Virus record (IMG/VR): IMGVR_UViG_3300042387_000020
Span: 1-22,103 of that record
Direction: 5' to 3' (one strand)
Length of the DNA: 22,103 nucleotides
Source of the DNA: a virus
Below the pieces are notes generated by a model, which was not told where the DNA came from, did no database searches, and was given only the letters and a program-made list of their open reading frames with translations. Of the stretch, positions 8,493 to 16,996 are shown piece after piece; position 1 is the first letter of the stretch; every line of letters begins with the position of its first letter. Position numbers and translations under genes: made by a program.

Positions 8493-11400
8493 TTAGGCAT
8501 TTGTGCCATGCAAGAATTGAAAGCGTCTTCCATCAGGAAGTTGGATAATTAGATGGTCAGTTCCGCCGTCACCTTTAAAGCTGCCGACAGCAACTGCACC
8601 GTTCTTCAGACGTACAGGAGTACCAGCATCGGCTGCATAGTCGACACCGTAGGATGGGCGTTTACGTGACCTATGCTCTTTTTCACCATCAGTGATGATC
8701 GTGCCCTTGGAAAGTGGTTTCCACTTACCCTTAGACTGAACTTCAACATAGGGGTCAAGTTCAGTCGTAGCAATTGGAACACTACCCGTAGACTTCATCG
8801 TCCCACGGTCTACACGCTTAACATCTAGGTGGGGGCCAGTGGAGCCGTAACCAAGGCTGCCGATCTTGTAGACAACACCAGTTCGGATGTTTTCTGGTTG
8901 ACGCCACATGTTGGGGCTATTAAGTCGGGCCTTTGCTGTTTCAAGTCGTTGAGCAAGGGTTGAACGGCTGACCTTTACAAGACCAGACCATTCATTGCCC
9001 ATCCCAACGATGGCCTCTTTAAGTGTTCCTGAGCCGCTGAAGAAGCGCCCAGCACGTCCACGAAGAAGAGCAATGGCAAGTTTGTCTTGAGTTACAGCGT
9101 TGAATGGATCATTCAGGTTGACTCCGGTTGAACCGTAGCTACCGGCCATCAAACCTTTAAGAGTTGAAGCGATGATCTGATATCGGCCAGCTGCATGGAG
9201 CTTTCGTTGACCGTGTAACTCCATGACCTGGGCCACAGTCATCTTTGTTAGACCAACGCCAAATACATCTTTTGAGTTAGCGGATCCGATTGGCTCTTGA
9301 GCACTACGCCCACCACGGTTCATAGCGTCATAATTACCATGCCCCGCGCTCTCCTCACTAGCGATCAGGTTTAGTAGATCACGATATGGATCCGCTCCTT
9401 GATTCATCCCGAAGGATTGGTAGGTGTTAGCAGCTGATGGACGGTATTCAAGGATCCTCCGTTGGTACGGTGAAAGACCTTGACGTACCTGTTCCGAATA
9501 CACTGGTTGGAGAGGCTTCATTCCAGCAGCGTTCAGCTGTGCATTGATGATGTCTACAGGAGACAGTGATGGAGACTTAGCAGCAAGAGCAAAGATGATT
9601 GGAGGTAGAGATCCACCACGACCTGTGGCGAAAGCCTGTAGCTGCTTCATCTCAGGAGCAGTCAGTTTGACGTTATTCTCCAGGTACTGAGGATCTTTGT
9701 TGATGTTGGCTGCAATCGACCCAACACGCTGTACCTCTTTGACATAGGTGTTTGCCTTCCCCATCCCGACATATGGATTTAGAGAACCAATGTCGTTGGT
9801 CATTGCAAACGGTCCTTTGCTGGACTGTTTACCGTCCCAGAGGAGGTTATTGACGTATTCAGATGCTGAGCCTATGGCACCAGCTTGGTTACCCTTTCTG
9901 ATCTCATCAAGAGCTTTCTCTTTGAAGACCCGCTCGATTTCAACTTGAACCCACTTGTAAGCACTGGAGTCCTTTTTATCAGCTCCTGTTTGCTCAAGCA
10001 ATTCCGAGGCACGAGCATTAAGGATTCCAAGCTGTGCTTTCATCGCGGTCTGATCGACTGCACCGAGCTTGTCACCATCAGAAGCTGCATCCTTATGCTT
10101 CTTAATCAGTGTCTCGGAGTACTTGCCAGGACGCAGGAGTTCTTTTGTTGTAAGCAGTCCACGGTTGCTTAGGTAGGTAAGGTGCTGGTCAGCAAGAGAG
10201 TCAATGATCTTTGTTGAAGTACGAGATTCAATGCTGGATAGGAACTGCGACTGCTTACCACCAGTTGCTTTGGCGTACTTCTCCTTAGCCTGTTCAAGCT
10301 CTTCATCGGAAAAACCTTCGGCTTCGTATTTCTGCTGGAACAGGTTGTCAAGTTCCTCACCAGCCAACGTGTCTTGGAACTCACGATTCTGGTATGCTTC
10401 TTTCTGGCGAGCCGTCATCGCCTTTTCTACATCACCTGCATACAAGGCGAAGGTGTCAGAGATCTTCCGAGTAGAGCCGTCGTTGTGAGTGTAGGAGTGA
10501 TTCTTGATCTTTTCCCAAACACCAGGCTCTAGCAACCCATCAGTGGCCAGCTTCGTCAGGTGCTTAAACAGCTCACGGCCCTTCTGACCTAGGAATGGCG
10601 ATTTACCGTCAGCACCCACACCAGCTTCACGTTGAATCCAGTTGAGAGCACCTGCACCAGCTGACTCTGGATCAGAAATCATGGAGCGAAGATCATTAAG
10701 CTTCTGCTCCTCCATATCCTGCTGCTTTACCTTGTAAAGGGTCTCAAGGTATTGAGCTTTTTCTGTTGTCTCCTGTAGCCCCATCTTTGGGAACAGGTGT
10801 TCATTCAACAGAATTGGATTGATTCCAAGGAACTGCTTTTGGAACTGTGTGCGAAGTAAGGCATTGGCGGTTTCCCAATCAGCCTCACTCTTGGCACCGT
10901 TAAGCGTCAGACCAGCTTCATTCAGTTCTGTGTCACCGTTTTGTGCTCGCCACAGCGGGTACTCCATCGCACCTTGGATGGCGTACATCTTTGTCGCGCC
11001 ATATAGCTTCCTACCAGATAGGTTGGTCAGCTTCTCAAGTACGTCAACTGGAGTGCCCTCAAATTCAAGCTGGTTTACAACACGCTTAACTGTTGCATCA
11101 GCTTGATCCAGTTTGGCAACACTCTCCCTGTATCGCTGAAGCTTTTCTGGAGAGACCCCGAACTGACTAACGAGGTTCATACCCTCAATCTCATCAGCCT
11201 CATCCTTGTTCTTTTGGTAGTTAAGGACTACCTTGTTTAGGGATGGAGCTAGCGAAGCTAGGGCACCGACAGCTGTGATGTTGTTTTCTAGGTTCTGCTG
11301 GTTACGTGCAGCATTCTCAACGTCTGTCCGAAGGTTCTGCTGAACACCTTGTTGAAAGCGTTCACGACTTCTTTGTCCAAAAGAAAAGTTGGCATCACGA

Positions 11401-11600
11401 TTCTGCTGCTCAATCCTCTGCCGTGTCTCTTGACCTGAAAGATAAGCATCCCGGTTGCTACGCTCTACTTGCTGATTCTCTCGCATCTGCCGTAGCAGTG
11501 CTTGGCCTTGCTGACCAATCGATTCAACATTAGCGTTGGAAACCTGGATGGGGTTAAAACCTCTCTCGCGGGCGTACCCTTGATACCTGATTTGTTCCAT
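8493..11600 (-). CDS. Internal virion protein, gp15-like, with lysozyme-like and M23-like domains
   Basis: The 1035-aa protein holds the gp15 position but is about 290 residues longer than T7 gp15 (747 aa). Residues 1-110 are polar, Gln/Arg-rich and probably coiled; the middle is helical, as in ejection-tunnel proteins. At about 735-885 is a lysozyme-like segment: LIASEESAGHGNYDAMNRGG, then AAGRYQIIASTLKG, with a likely catalytic Glu near 748-749. At about 890-1035 are M23-peptidase-like motifs: YGSTGPHLDVKRV followed by PSYGVDYAADAGTPV and a final HLIIQLPDGRRFQFLHG. The extra length therefore carries cell-wall functions, probably for piercing peptidoglycan during DNA entry. The gp16-like neighbour has no N-terminal transglycosylase motif, so the activity seems to have moved to this protein. 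Confidence 0.88.
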   Translation of the reverse strand: MEQIRYQGYARERGFNPIQVSNANVESIGQQGQALLRQMRENQQVERSNRDAYLSGQETRQRIEQQNRDANFSFGQRSRERFQQGVQQNLRTDVENAARNQQNLENNITAVGALASLAPSLNKVVLNYQKNKDEADEIEGMNLVSQFGVSPEKLQRYRESVAKLDQADATVKRVVNQLEFEGTPVDVLEKLTNLSGRKLYGATKMYAIQGAMEYPLWRAQNGDTELNEAGLTLNGAKSEADWETANALLRTQFQKQFLGINPILLNEHLFPKMGLQETTEKAQYLETLYKVKQQDMEEQKLNDLRSMISDPESAGAGALNWIQREAGVGADGKSPFLGQKGRELFKHLTKLATDGLLEPGVWEKIKNHSYTHNDGSTRKISDTFALYAGDVEKAMTARQKEAYQNREFQDTLAGEELDNLFQQKYEAEGFSDEELEQAKEKYAKATGGKQSQFLSSIESRTSTKIIDSLADQHLTYLSNRGLLTTKELLRPGKYSETLIKKHKDAASDGDKLGAVDQTAMKAQLGILNARASELLEQTGADKKDSSAYKWVQVEIERVFKEKALDEIRKGNQAGAIGSASEYVNNLLWDGKQSSKGPFAMTNDIGSLNPYVGMGKANTYVKEVQRVGSIAANINKDPQYLENNVKLTAPEMKQLQAFATGRGGSLPPIIFALAAKSPSLSPVDIINAQLNAAGMKPLQPVYSEQVRQGLSPYQRRILEYRPSAANTYQSFGMNQGADPYRDLLNLIASEESAGHGNYDAMNRGGRSAQEPIGSANSKDVFGVGLTKMTVAQVMELHGQRKLHAAGRYQIIASTLKGLMAGSYGSTGVNLNDPFNAVTQDKLAIALLRGRAGRFFSGSGTLKEAIVGMGNEWSGLVKVSRSTLAQRLETAKARLNSPNMWRQPENIRTGVVYKIGSLGYGSTGPHLDVKRVDRGTMKSTGSVPIATTELDPYVEVQSKGKWKPLSKGTIITDGEKEHRSRKRPSYGVDYAADAGTPVRLKNGAVAVGSFKGDGGTDHLIIQLPDGRRFQFLHGTNA

Positions 11601-11617
11601 CTAAATCACTGTAATAG

Positions 11618-12511
11618 TTAGCTCGTGTATTGAAGGTTCTTGGGCAGCATTGAGTTGAAGAGTCCACTCGTGTATCCACCAGCGATACCATTTGCTACGT
11701 TCGCTGCCATAGTGATACCAGAACCACCTTGTACGGTGTTCGTACCTTTGATCGGCTTGGGTGGCTTTCTCGGCTTCTGAGGATCCATGATCACGGCCCT
11801 CGGCATCTTCAGCGGTGCGCTTGGGTTAGGTGCCCGCAGTGGTGCAAGCATCCGGCGAGCGTTTGCTGCTAGATCTGCTCCGTACTTCTCCGTGTCGATC
11901 TGACGGTTAGCAATACGGTTCTCCTTAGTGGCACTCACAAGGCTCTCAGCGAGGATTGCCTGGTTGCGGCCATACCCAGCAATAGCTGAAGCCAGAGCCT
12001 TACCAGCGGACCGTCCAGAGCCCCCAGAGGCGACGACCTGACCTTCCTCCTGAAGCATCTTGACGAACATATCTTGCTGATCGAATGCCATACCAGTCAA
12101 GACTTCTTGAAACTTCCGAGCTTCAGCTTCACGTGCAACACCAGCTGCCATGTTGTTGAAACCCATCTGTAGTTTATAATTCTTCTCAGACTGGTTAAAC
12201 TGACGTACTTCGTTGTTGTAGTCGAAGTCACGGATTGCTAGAGTGTCGCGATAGCTCCGAAGATTGGTCTCGTCTTGCCAAGCAAGGTTTGCTTCTTGGT
12301 TGCTACGAGTATTTGCAGCTTCCTTTTTTCTATACTTGTAATCAAGGCGTGTATCTTTCCAGTTAAACTGGTACAGGCTCTTGTCATATTTAAACTGGTT
12401 ATCGATCCTTTCTTGCTCAGCACGTCTTGCGGCATTGGCTGAGGAGTTGGAACCGATTGCACCAAATATTGTAGAGCCTAGTCCAAGGACGGCTCCCAAT
12501 GGAAATGCCAT
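11618..12511 (-). CDS. Internal virion protein, gp14-like
   Basis: In T7, gp14 is ejected with the DNA and forms a pore in the outer membrane. This 297-aa protein holds the gp14 position between gp12 and gp15 and is longer than T7 gp14 (196 aa). It has an N-terminal hydrophobic Gly/Ala segment (LGAVLGLGSTIFGAIG, 5-20), then a long charged helical region (about 25-150, ending EARKFQEVLTGMAFDQQDMF), a Gly/Ser hinge (VASGGSGRSAGKA) and a Pro/Lys-rich C-terminal part (MDPQKPRKPPKP). It has the best ribosome-binding site in the window, AAGGAG seven nt before the ATG, at the end of the nozzle gene. Direct sequence similarity to T7 gp14 is not obvious, so the call leans on position and general features. 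Confidence 0.85.
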   Translation of the reverse strand: MAFPLGAVLGLGSTIFGAIGSNSSANAARRAEQERIDNQFKYDKSLYQFNWKDTRLDYKYRKKEAANTRSNQEANLAWQDETNLRSYRDTLAIRDFDYNNEVRQFNQSEKNYKLQMGFNNMAAGVAREAEARKFQEVLTGMAFDQQDMFVKMLQEEGQVVASGGSGRSAGKALASAIAGYGRNQAILAESLVSATKENRIANRQIDTEKYGADLAANARRMLAPLRAPNPSAPLKMPRAVIMDPQKPRKPPKPIKGTNTVQGGSGITMAANVANGIAGGYTSGLFNSMLPKNLQYTS

Positions 12512-12514
12512 CTA

Positions 12515-14938
12515 TTATCTCCTTGTGTAGAAACGTGGTGAATAGTTTCCTTCCCACATCATCGACAAAAGGCTGACAGGAAAGGGTGAATCAGAAGTCA
12601 GGCGAAGGTTGAAGTTCTCTGACCGTTGATGGATAGGTACTGTAAATTGAGATGTACCAACAAATGGGATATCGTTAGCCAAGTAATACCCAGCATCTTT
12701 CACTCCCTGCGTCTCAACCCATTCAGTGCGACCCGCAGTCTTAAGTCGGAAGACCATGTCCCCACCAAGCCCAAGCATGAACTTAAGTCTTGCAAGGATC
12801 AGGGATGCTGCATAGTCGGCCTGATTAGCATTACTGCTGGAGCGGTAGTAGAGGCGTGGCAGCTCTAGATCCATGTCATAGGTGTAACCTACTACGAGAT
12901 CATCACTGGTAAGGTCTAACTCGTCAACCTTTGCATAGAATCCACCACCGTCTTGCAGCACTGTCGGGAACAGAACAAGGCCAGCATTTGTGTAGCTTGG
13001 TGTTGTTGCAGGGTTAGTAGTTACGACACACAGTGTCCGATTGGAATCGTGCTTATACGGCAGGTAAATCTTGGTGTGTTCAGAACCAGGTGTGCTGATA
13101 AAGGTCTTACTTGCAGGTGCTGACCACATATCCAATCGAGGATCCACACGGCTACCGTCACTGGTAACAAAGCTGGAGGTAGTGGAACTCTGGATCAGGT
13201 TGATTCGATGAATGACGTAGGAGTTAGCCTGTTTGGTCAGTACCCAGAACACATCGTTATTGATTGCATGGTGTAGTACAAGGCCAGACATCCTCCAGGT
13301 AAACCAGGATTGGATCTGTCGCTCTTCACCAGTCGTGTAGAACCGGAATAGGTACAGGTCTCTGCTTGACGTAGAGCCCATCGATAGGATCGAGTTCTGA
13401 GGAGAACCTACAACCTGATCAACCGTCGATGGAATCCATTCAGGAACAACCCGAGAGATATCCAACACAATCGGACTTTCATCTTGACCACGGGTCTGCA
13501 TCTCAAACACACGGCTGTATGACGGTGTCTTAGATAGGAAGCCAACCGTCGTGCCAAGGTCAACCGGATCATTCAACGTATCCATCTCGTAGTTGGAGAT
13601 GGTCTTGATCGTGGTCGTACCTGGCGTCAGGACCCCATTAGCCCCCTGTAGAAGGAACTGCTGGGAGCGACTGAACAGCAGCAGACCTTGGGCCACTGGA
13701 ACCACTCCGTGGAGCGTTGCAGGACGGATCGAGGAGCAACTGATGTCGACTGGGTCTGACGCAATGGTGGTCAGAGCACTGTTGTGGTAGAAGTTGAAGT
13801 AGTCTCCGCTTTGACTCATGGAGACGTTTTCTTCAGTCAACGCACCGAGACGGTTGTTGTAGAAGAAGAGCTTCTTAATGGTTTGACCTGCAAAGGTCGG
13901 GTGTTCATTACTTTCATCATCACCAACTAGACGGTTCTCCCACGTTGCTTGCCTGAACGTGAAGGTCCCATCGTTGTTACGCACCAGTTGGTGAGGCATC
14001 GTGGCTGCAGTCAGACCAGTGCTGACATCAGGCTTGATTGTCTCTTCCCAATACCCTGGACCAGAAACCCCATTGTCTGCAAAGAACTTGAGGTAGTAGT
14101 CATCCTCTACAGCCACGCTATTGCTGACTTTAACGATCCTGCCGTGCTTGGCCTTTGCAGGTAGTCGAGAGATATTGTCTACTGAATCTTGGAAGGCTAC
14201 GATGGCTTCCTTGTCAGCACCACCTTTGACGGTGATGGTAAATGCTGAAGCATTCTCTACTTCAATCGTTGTGCCAATCTTTGTTGCAGTAAAACCAGTA
14301 ATGCCATTAATTGATGTGACCAGTGAATCTACAATTCTGTCTGCAGTTACCGTGTTCTCTGTCTGTGCGGGCGTGGTGATTGCTGCTTCAGCGTTGAACG
14401 TGGTGTAGCTGACTGTAGTGCTGTTAAGTGTGACTTCGTACTTGGCTGCGTATTCAACAGCATTCAGACGAATCGTTGCACGTTTGCCGTAGGTGTAACT
14501 CGGTGCTGCTTGGGTGCCAACGGTAACCAGCTTATTGGTGATAAATGTGTAGTCGTTGATGGTAAGGACATCGTAGTCATCCTTTGCACCAGTGAGATAA
14601 CTAGTAGCACCAGCACCATAGGTGACAGTCTTAGGAGCACCAGTCAGAAGACTCCAGATCTTAATCTCAGATCCTTTGATGACGCAGATGTATTGCTCGA
14701 CATCATCCCGAAAGATTGAAAACCACTTACCATCGTTGTAGGTAGACGGGGAAACCACCGCCCCGGCAGCATCCTTTAGTTCAGCAACAAACTTACCACC
14801 GGGACGCTTCATCAAACCGAACGTCGGTTCAGGGTATGCGTTCTGACAAGTACGTAGCTGACCAGGAAACTTCAGATCATCTGTCTGTTGGGAGACACCA
14901 CCTAAGTAGTTAGGAATTCGTTGAGTGACTGAAGCCAT
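12515..14938 (-). CDS. Tail tubular protein B (nozzle), gp12-like
   Basis: Forms the hexameric tail nozzle that carries the fibres and closes the DNA channel. The 807-aa size is very close to T7 gp12 (794 aa). The N-terminus, SVTQRIPNYLGGVSQQTDDL then CQNAYPEPTFGLMKRPG, is characteristic of this family, as are NRLGALTEENVSMSQSGDYF and ILSMGSTSSRDLYLFRFYTT in the middle and the short C-terminal MWEGNYSPRFYTRR. It follows tail tubular A with a 1-nt gap. It probably binds the gp17-like tail fibre encoded at 1964-4402. Confidence 0.96.
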   Translation of the reverse strand: MASVTQRIPNYLGGVSQQTDDLKFPGQLRTCQNAYPEPTFGLMKRPGGKFVAELKDAAGAVVSPSTYNDGKWFSIFRDDVEQYICVIKGSEIKIWSLLTGAPKTVTYGAGATSYLTGAKDDYDVLTINDYTFITNKLVTVGTQAAPSYTYGKRATIRLNAVEYAAKYEVTLNSTTVSYTTFNAEAAITTPAQTENTVTADRIVDSLVTSINGITGFTATKIGTTIEVENASAFTITVKGGADKEAIVAFQDSVDNISRLPAKAKHGRIVKVSNSVAVEDDYYLKFFADNGVSGPGYWEETIKPDVSTGLTAATMPHQLVRNNDGTFTFRQATWENRLVGDDESNEHPTFAGQTIKKLFFYNNRLGALTEENVSMSQSGDYFNFYHNSALTTIASDPVDISCSSIRPATLHGVVPVAQGLLLFSRSQQFLLQGANGVLTPGTTTIKTISNYEMDTLNDPVDLGTTVGFLSKTPSYSRVFEMQTRGQDESPIVLDISRVVPEWIPSTVDQVVGSPQNSILSMGSTSSRDLYLFRFYTTGEERQIQSWFTWRMSGLVLHHAINNDVFWVLTKQANSYVIHRINLIQSSTTSSFVTSDGSRVDPRLDMWSAPASKTFISTPGSEHTKIYLPYKHDSNRTLCVVTTNPATTPSYTNAGLVLFPTVLQDGGGFYAKVDELDLTSDDLVVGYTYDMDLELPRLYYRSSSNANQADYAASLILARLKFMLGLGGDMVFRLKTAGRTEWVETQGVKDAGYYLANDIPFVGTSQFTVPIHQRSENFNLRLTSDSPFPVSLLSMMWEGNYSPRFYTRR

Positions 14939-14939
14939 A

Positions 14940-15554
14940 TCATCGAGCTAAGGTACGGTACGGTTGATAGCTGTTATAGAAGTTTGTCCCACGAGGGAAG
15001 CCAAAGAAGGTATAGTTACCTTGGTTGCATTCGTACTCAATGGCGTTGGCGCGAGTCATTGCTTCCTTCTGTTGAAGCATGGAATAGACAGTGGAATCAC
15101 CTACCATCTTGGTTGAAGCTTGAACCGCAGCTCGTGATGTGATGTAGTCACGGAACGGGATCGGGAGATCTTTGAATTCAAACAACCAAACCACGTCACA
15201 CTTCAGCTGCTGTGTCCACGTGTAGGTATGATCGATCTTGTTGTACAACTTCCCGTTCCTGCGGACTACATCAATACCACGATTATCAGGTATATTAGAT
15301 AGGTCCAGCAAAAGGATGTTATCAGCAATAGCGATCTCGCCATTGTTGTCAGGTGTGAACGGGTATTCAGACTCTGTGTTAAATGACCACCCTTCTGCTT
15401 GGATCTCACGGTTCACCTCGTTTAAGGTGTCGTATGCGATAGCTACGTCAGGGTTGGTTTGATCGAGAGTAGTGACAGGAGCCTGTCCTACTGCTCCGAG
15501 TATTTGATTTACGGCAGCCAGTTCGGTGGCCACTAAAGCACTAGGAAGGGGCAT
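14940..15554 (-). CDS. Tail tubular protein A, gp11-like
   Basis: Adaptor (gatekeeper) ring between portal and tail nozzle. The 204-aa length is close to T7 gp11 (196 aa). Typical features include ELAAVNQILGAVGQAPVTTL near the N-terminus, EVNREIQAEGWSFNTE at about 47-62, and a late helical segment (PIPFRDYITSRAAVQASTKM, ~131-150) followed by an Asn-rich C-terminus. The start ATG sits immediately after the terminator U-run and has no Shine-Dalgarno. Its stop (TGA) is one base before the tail tubular B start, so the two are probably co-translated. Order after the capsid gene is as in T7. Confidence 0.95.
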   Translation of the reverse strand: MPLPSALVATELAAVNQILGAVGQAPVTTLDQTNPDVAIAYDTLNEVNREIQAEGWSFNTESEYPFTPDNNGEIAIADNILLLDLSNIPDNRGIDVVRRNGKLYNKIDHTYTWTQQLKCDVVWLFEFKDLPIPFRDYITSRAAVQASTKMVGDSTVYSMLQQKEAMTRANAIEYECNQGNYTFFGFPRGTNFYNSYQPYRTLAR

Positions 15555-15562
15555 ATCACTAT

Positions 15563-15598
15563 TAAAGAAAAAGAGGGGAACTCTTAATAAGCTCCCCC
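15563..15598 (-). terminator. Intrinsic terminator after the capsid unit (T-phi-like)
   Basis: On the transcribed strand GGGGAGCTT pairs with AGAGTTCCCC over nine base pairs (two G-U) around a 5-nt A/T loop, and is followed immediately by TCTTTTTCTTT. This is a classical rho-independent terminator. It lies after the 56-aa gene and only about 9 nt before the tail tubular A start, the same place as T-phi after T7 gene 10. Partial read-through would be needed to express the tail and core genes, giving less tail than capsid protein. Confidence 0.85.
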
Positions 15599-15610
15599 GT
15601 AATTAAAAGA

Positions 15611-15781
15611 TCAGACGTTGGTGATGTTGCACTCAACGCTGGGGTAGGCAAGACGAAGACCTTTGGTCACCGACTTGACAGCAGAGTCAGCCACAGCAGA
15701 GCCGTAGCCTTTTTGGGTCTTAGCCACCGATTTGCGTTCAGCATCAGTGGTGCAGACGCCAGCGGCGTTAGAAGCAGCCAT
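15611..15781 (-). CDS. Small 56-aa protein downstream of the capsid gene
   Basis: This short frame begins 12 nt after the capsid stop and reads MAASNAAGVCTTDAERKSVA..., ending LAYPSVECNITNV. A Shine-Dalgarno GAGG lies 9 nt before the ATG and overlaps the capsid TGA stop, which is better initiation context than most genes here and suggests translational coupling to the capsid gene. The product is Ala/Lys/Ser-rich with two cysteines and no membrane segment. Its location before the terminator places it in the most highly transcribed unit. It may be a minor capsid, cement or decoration protein; I do not recognise a family. Confidence 0.78.
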   Translation of the reverse strand: MAASNAAGVCTTDAERKSVAKTQKGYGSAVADSAVKSVTKGLRLAYPSVECNITNV

Positions 15782-15793
15782 TGGTTAAATACC

Positions 15794-16810
15794 TCAGGAA
15801 CGAGCGGACTGCAGCTCGATAGCAGCAGCGGGGTTCAGGGTGCCGCAACCCATGGCCAGACGGCCCAGGATCACATCGCCCTGATACAGCACAGACACAT
15901 CACCAGAGGTGGTCTGCACTTGAGGACCGATGGCCTCCACAACACCAGCAGCATCCTTCTGATAGATGAGGCCGCAGTGGGTGGAGAAGTCACCGGAGTA
16001 GTTGTTGTTCTCACCAGTCACAGCAGCCACGTTACCGGCCAGGAACGGCAGGTTGTTGCTGCGCTTGATGGTGATACCAGCGATTTCATACAGACCTTCG
16101 CCGCTGTTCAGGTTACCTTGGGAGGCACCATAGTCACGGTTGAGGATGTTGGAATCAACCTGGCTGATCAGTGCGTAGTACTGACGGGGAGACAGCACAG
16201 CGTGACGGCCAGACTTGGGCACGTTCTTCTCATCAAGAATGGAGGCAGCTTCAAAGAAGGCGTCCACCAGAGCTTGAGCATCGAACTCTTTGTTGGCACC
16301 AAGTTGGATGATCGAACCACCAGGCTCAGGACCGGGAGCAGCAGTGATGGGGTGAGCCTCGCGTGCAGCTTTGGCGATCATACGGAAGATCTTTTTGTCA
16401 TAAGCCTCAGCGAGGGCATGACCGATCTTCTTGGAGATCTCGCCGCGCAGCGAGTAGTGAGCGAGAGTCTCGTCCAGGTCATACACAAAGGCAGAGCTGA
16501 CGAGCAGGTCGTCACAGACGATGGTCTTCTCGGCCACCGGGGGATCACCACTACCCAGAATAGGAGTACCAGGGGTGTGGTAACCAGCGGTCATACGACC
16601 GGTGAAGATGAACTGCAGGGACTTGCCGTTCTTCAGAGTACGACGCTGCACGGTATCACGTGCAATCGTGGCGGACTCATAAGCTTTGAACAGCTCACCG
16701 CTGAACAGTTTCAGATATGTAGCGTACTTAGTGTCGTACGCATTGGTTCCTGCGGTACTGGATACAGCTTTGTTAAGAGTACCGAGTACGGATTGTACGG
16801 CGTTAGCCAT
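15794..16810 (-). CDS. Major capsid protein, gp10-like
   Basis: The 338-aa shell protein of the icosahedral head (HK97 fold in this family). Recognisable cyanopodovirus segments are TKYATYLKLFSGELFKAYE (28-46), TLKNGKSLQFIFTGRMTAGY, HTPGTPILGSGDPPVAEKTI, VYDLDETLAHYSLRGEISKK and the C-terminal SGDVSVLYQGDVILGRLAMG. These match, from memory, the P-SSP7-type capsid protein rather than coliphage T7 itself. The gene has its own long leader, follows an apparent promoter region, and is followed by a small gene and a strong terminator, an arrangement like T7 gene 10. Its codons are noticeably richer in G/C at third positions than those of neighbouring genes, as expected for very high expression. A long plus-strand reading frame across it is a by-product of that composition. 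Confidence 0.97.
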   Translation of the reverse strand: MANAVQSVLGTLNKAVSSTAGTNAYDTKYATYLKLFSGELFKAYESATIARDTVQRRTLKNGKSLQFIFTGRMTAGYHTPGTPILGSGDPPVAEKTIVCDDLLVSSAFVYDLDETLAHYSLRGEISKKIGHALAEAYDKKIFRMIAKAAREAHPITAAPGPEPGGSIIQLGANKEFDAQALVDAFFEAASILDEKNVPKSGRHAVLSPRQYYALISQVDSNILNRDYGASQGNLNSGEGLYEIAGITIKRSNNLPFLAGNVAAVTGENNNYSGDFSTHCGLIYQKDAAGVVEAIGPQVQTTSGDVSVLYQGDVILGRLAMGCGTLNPAAAIELQSARS

Positions 16811-16842
16811 TGTTAGAAAAGAGAGAGAAGTTAATAATTCTC

Positions 16843-16856
16843 CCTAACCGGTTAGG
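16843..16856. repeat. 14-bp perfect palindrome in the capsid-gene leader
   Basis: CCTAACCGGTTAGG is a perfect 14-bp palindrome, flanked by AATT on both sides with a 3-nt offset. In RNA it could form a 5-bp stem with a CCGG tetraloop 33 nt before the capsid ATG. On the transcribed strand it continues as TTAGGGAGA, resembling the TATAGGGAGA initiation end of T7 promoters. It could be an mRNA-stabilising or processing hairpin, or an operator-like site. Confidence 0.65.
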
Positions 16857-16942
16857 AATTCACAAGACGCGATGTCATGTGCATTCAAGTGTTTTTGTGT
16901 TTGTCTGTCTCTCCAGACTGTCAATGACTAAAGGGTATCCGC

Positions 16943-16963
16943 CTTGGCGGGCCAATAGCCAAG
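16943..16963. repeat. Inverted repeat CTTGGC/GCCAAG
   Basis: A perfect 6-bp inverted repeat with a 9-nt loop. Its left arm also lies within the near-palindrome CCGCCTTGGCGG (16940-16951), so two alternative hairpins compete. No U-run follows on the transcribed strand. It sits between the two candidate promoter elements. Confidence 0.6.
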
Positions 16964-16996
16964 AGAAAGGGGGTCCGACACTGAGGTGCCCCCAAT
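16946..16996 (-). promoter_or_regulatory. Candidate phage RNA polymerase promoter elements
   Basis: Two ATTGG-type elements lie here on the transcribed strand: ATTGGGGGCACC (16996 to 16985) and ATTGGCCCGCC (16956 to 16946). They partly resemble the promoter reported for cyanophage Syn5 RNA polymerase as I recall it (ATTGGGCACCCGTAA): the first shares ATTGGG and CACC but with two extra Gs and a different 3' part. Placement just upstream of the capsid gene fits a phage late promoter. The match is imperfect, so this is only a candidate. Confidence 0.3.
16961..16993 (-). terminator. Weak terminator-like hairpin after the fibre-accessory gene
   Basis: On the transcribed strand GGGGG (16993-16989) pairs with CCCCC (16973-16969), with two more CC/GG pairs inside across a small internal loop. 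TTTCTCTT follows directly. The stem is short and the U-run is interrupted, so it would be a weak terminator at best; it could equally be a structured element associated with the promoter. Confidence 0.35.

Noticed and set aside
15713-16816. 367-codon plus-strand open frame opposite the capsid gene
   Set aside because: It mirrors the capsid gene almost exactly; its product is Thr/Ser/Val/Gly-rich with no recognisable domain. The open antisense frame follows from the strong codon bias of the capsid gene.
16896-16924. Sigma-70-type promoter with TTGACA at 16919-16924 (minus strand)
   Set aside because: The -35 is perfect but the hexamer 17 nt downstream is AACACA, only two matches to TATAAT.
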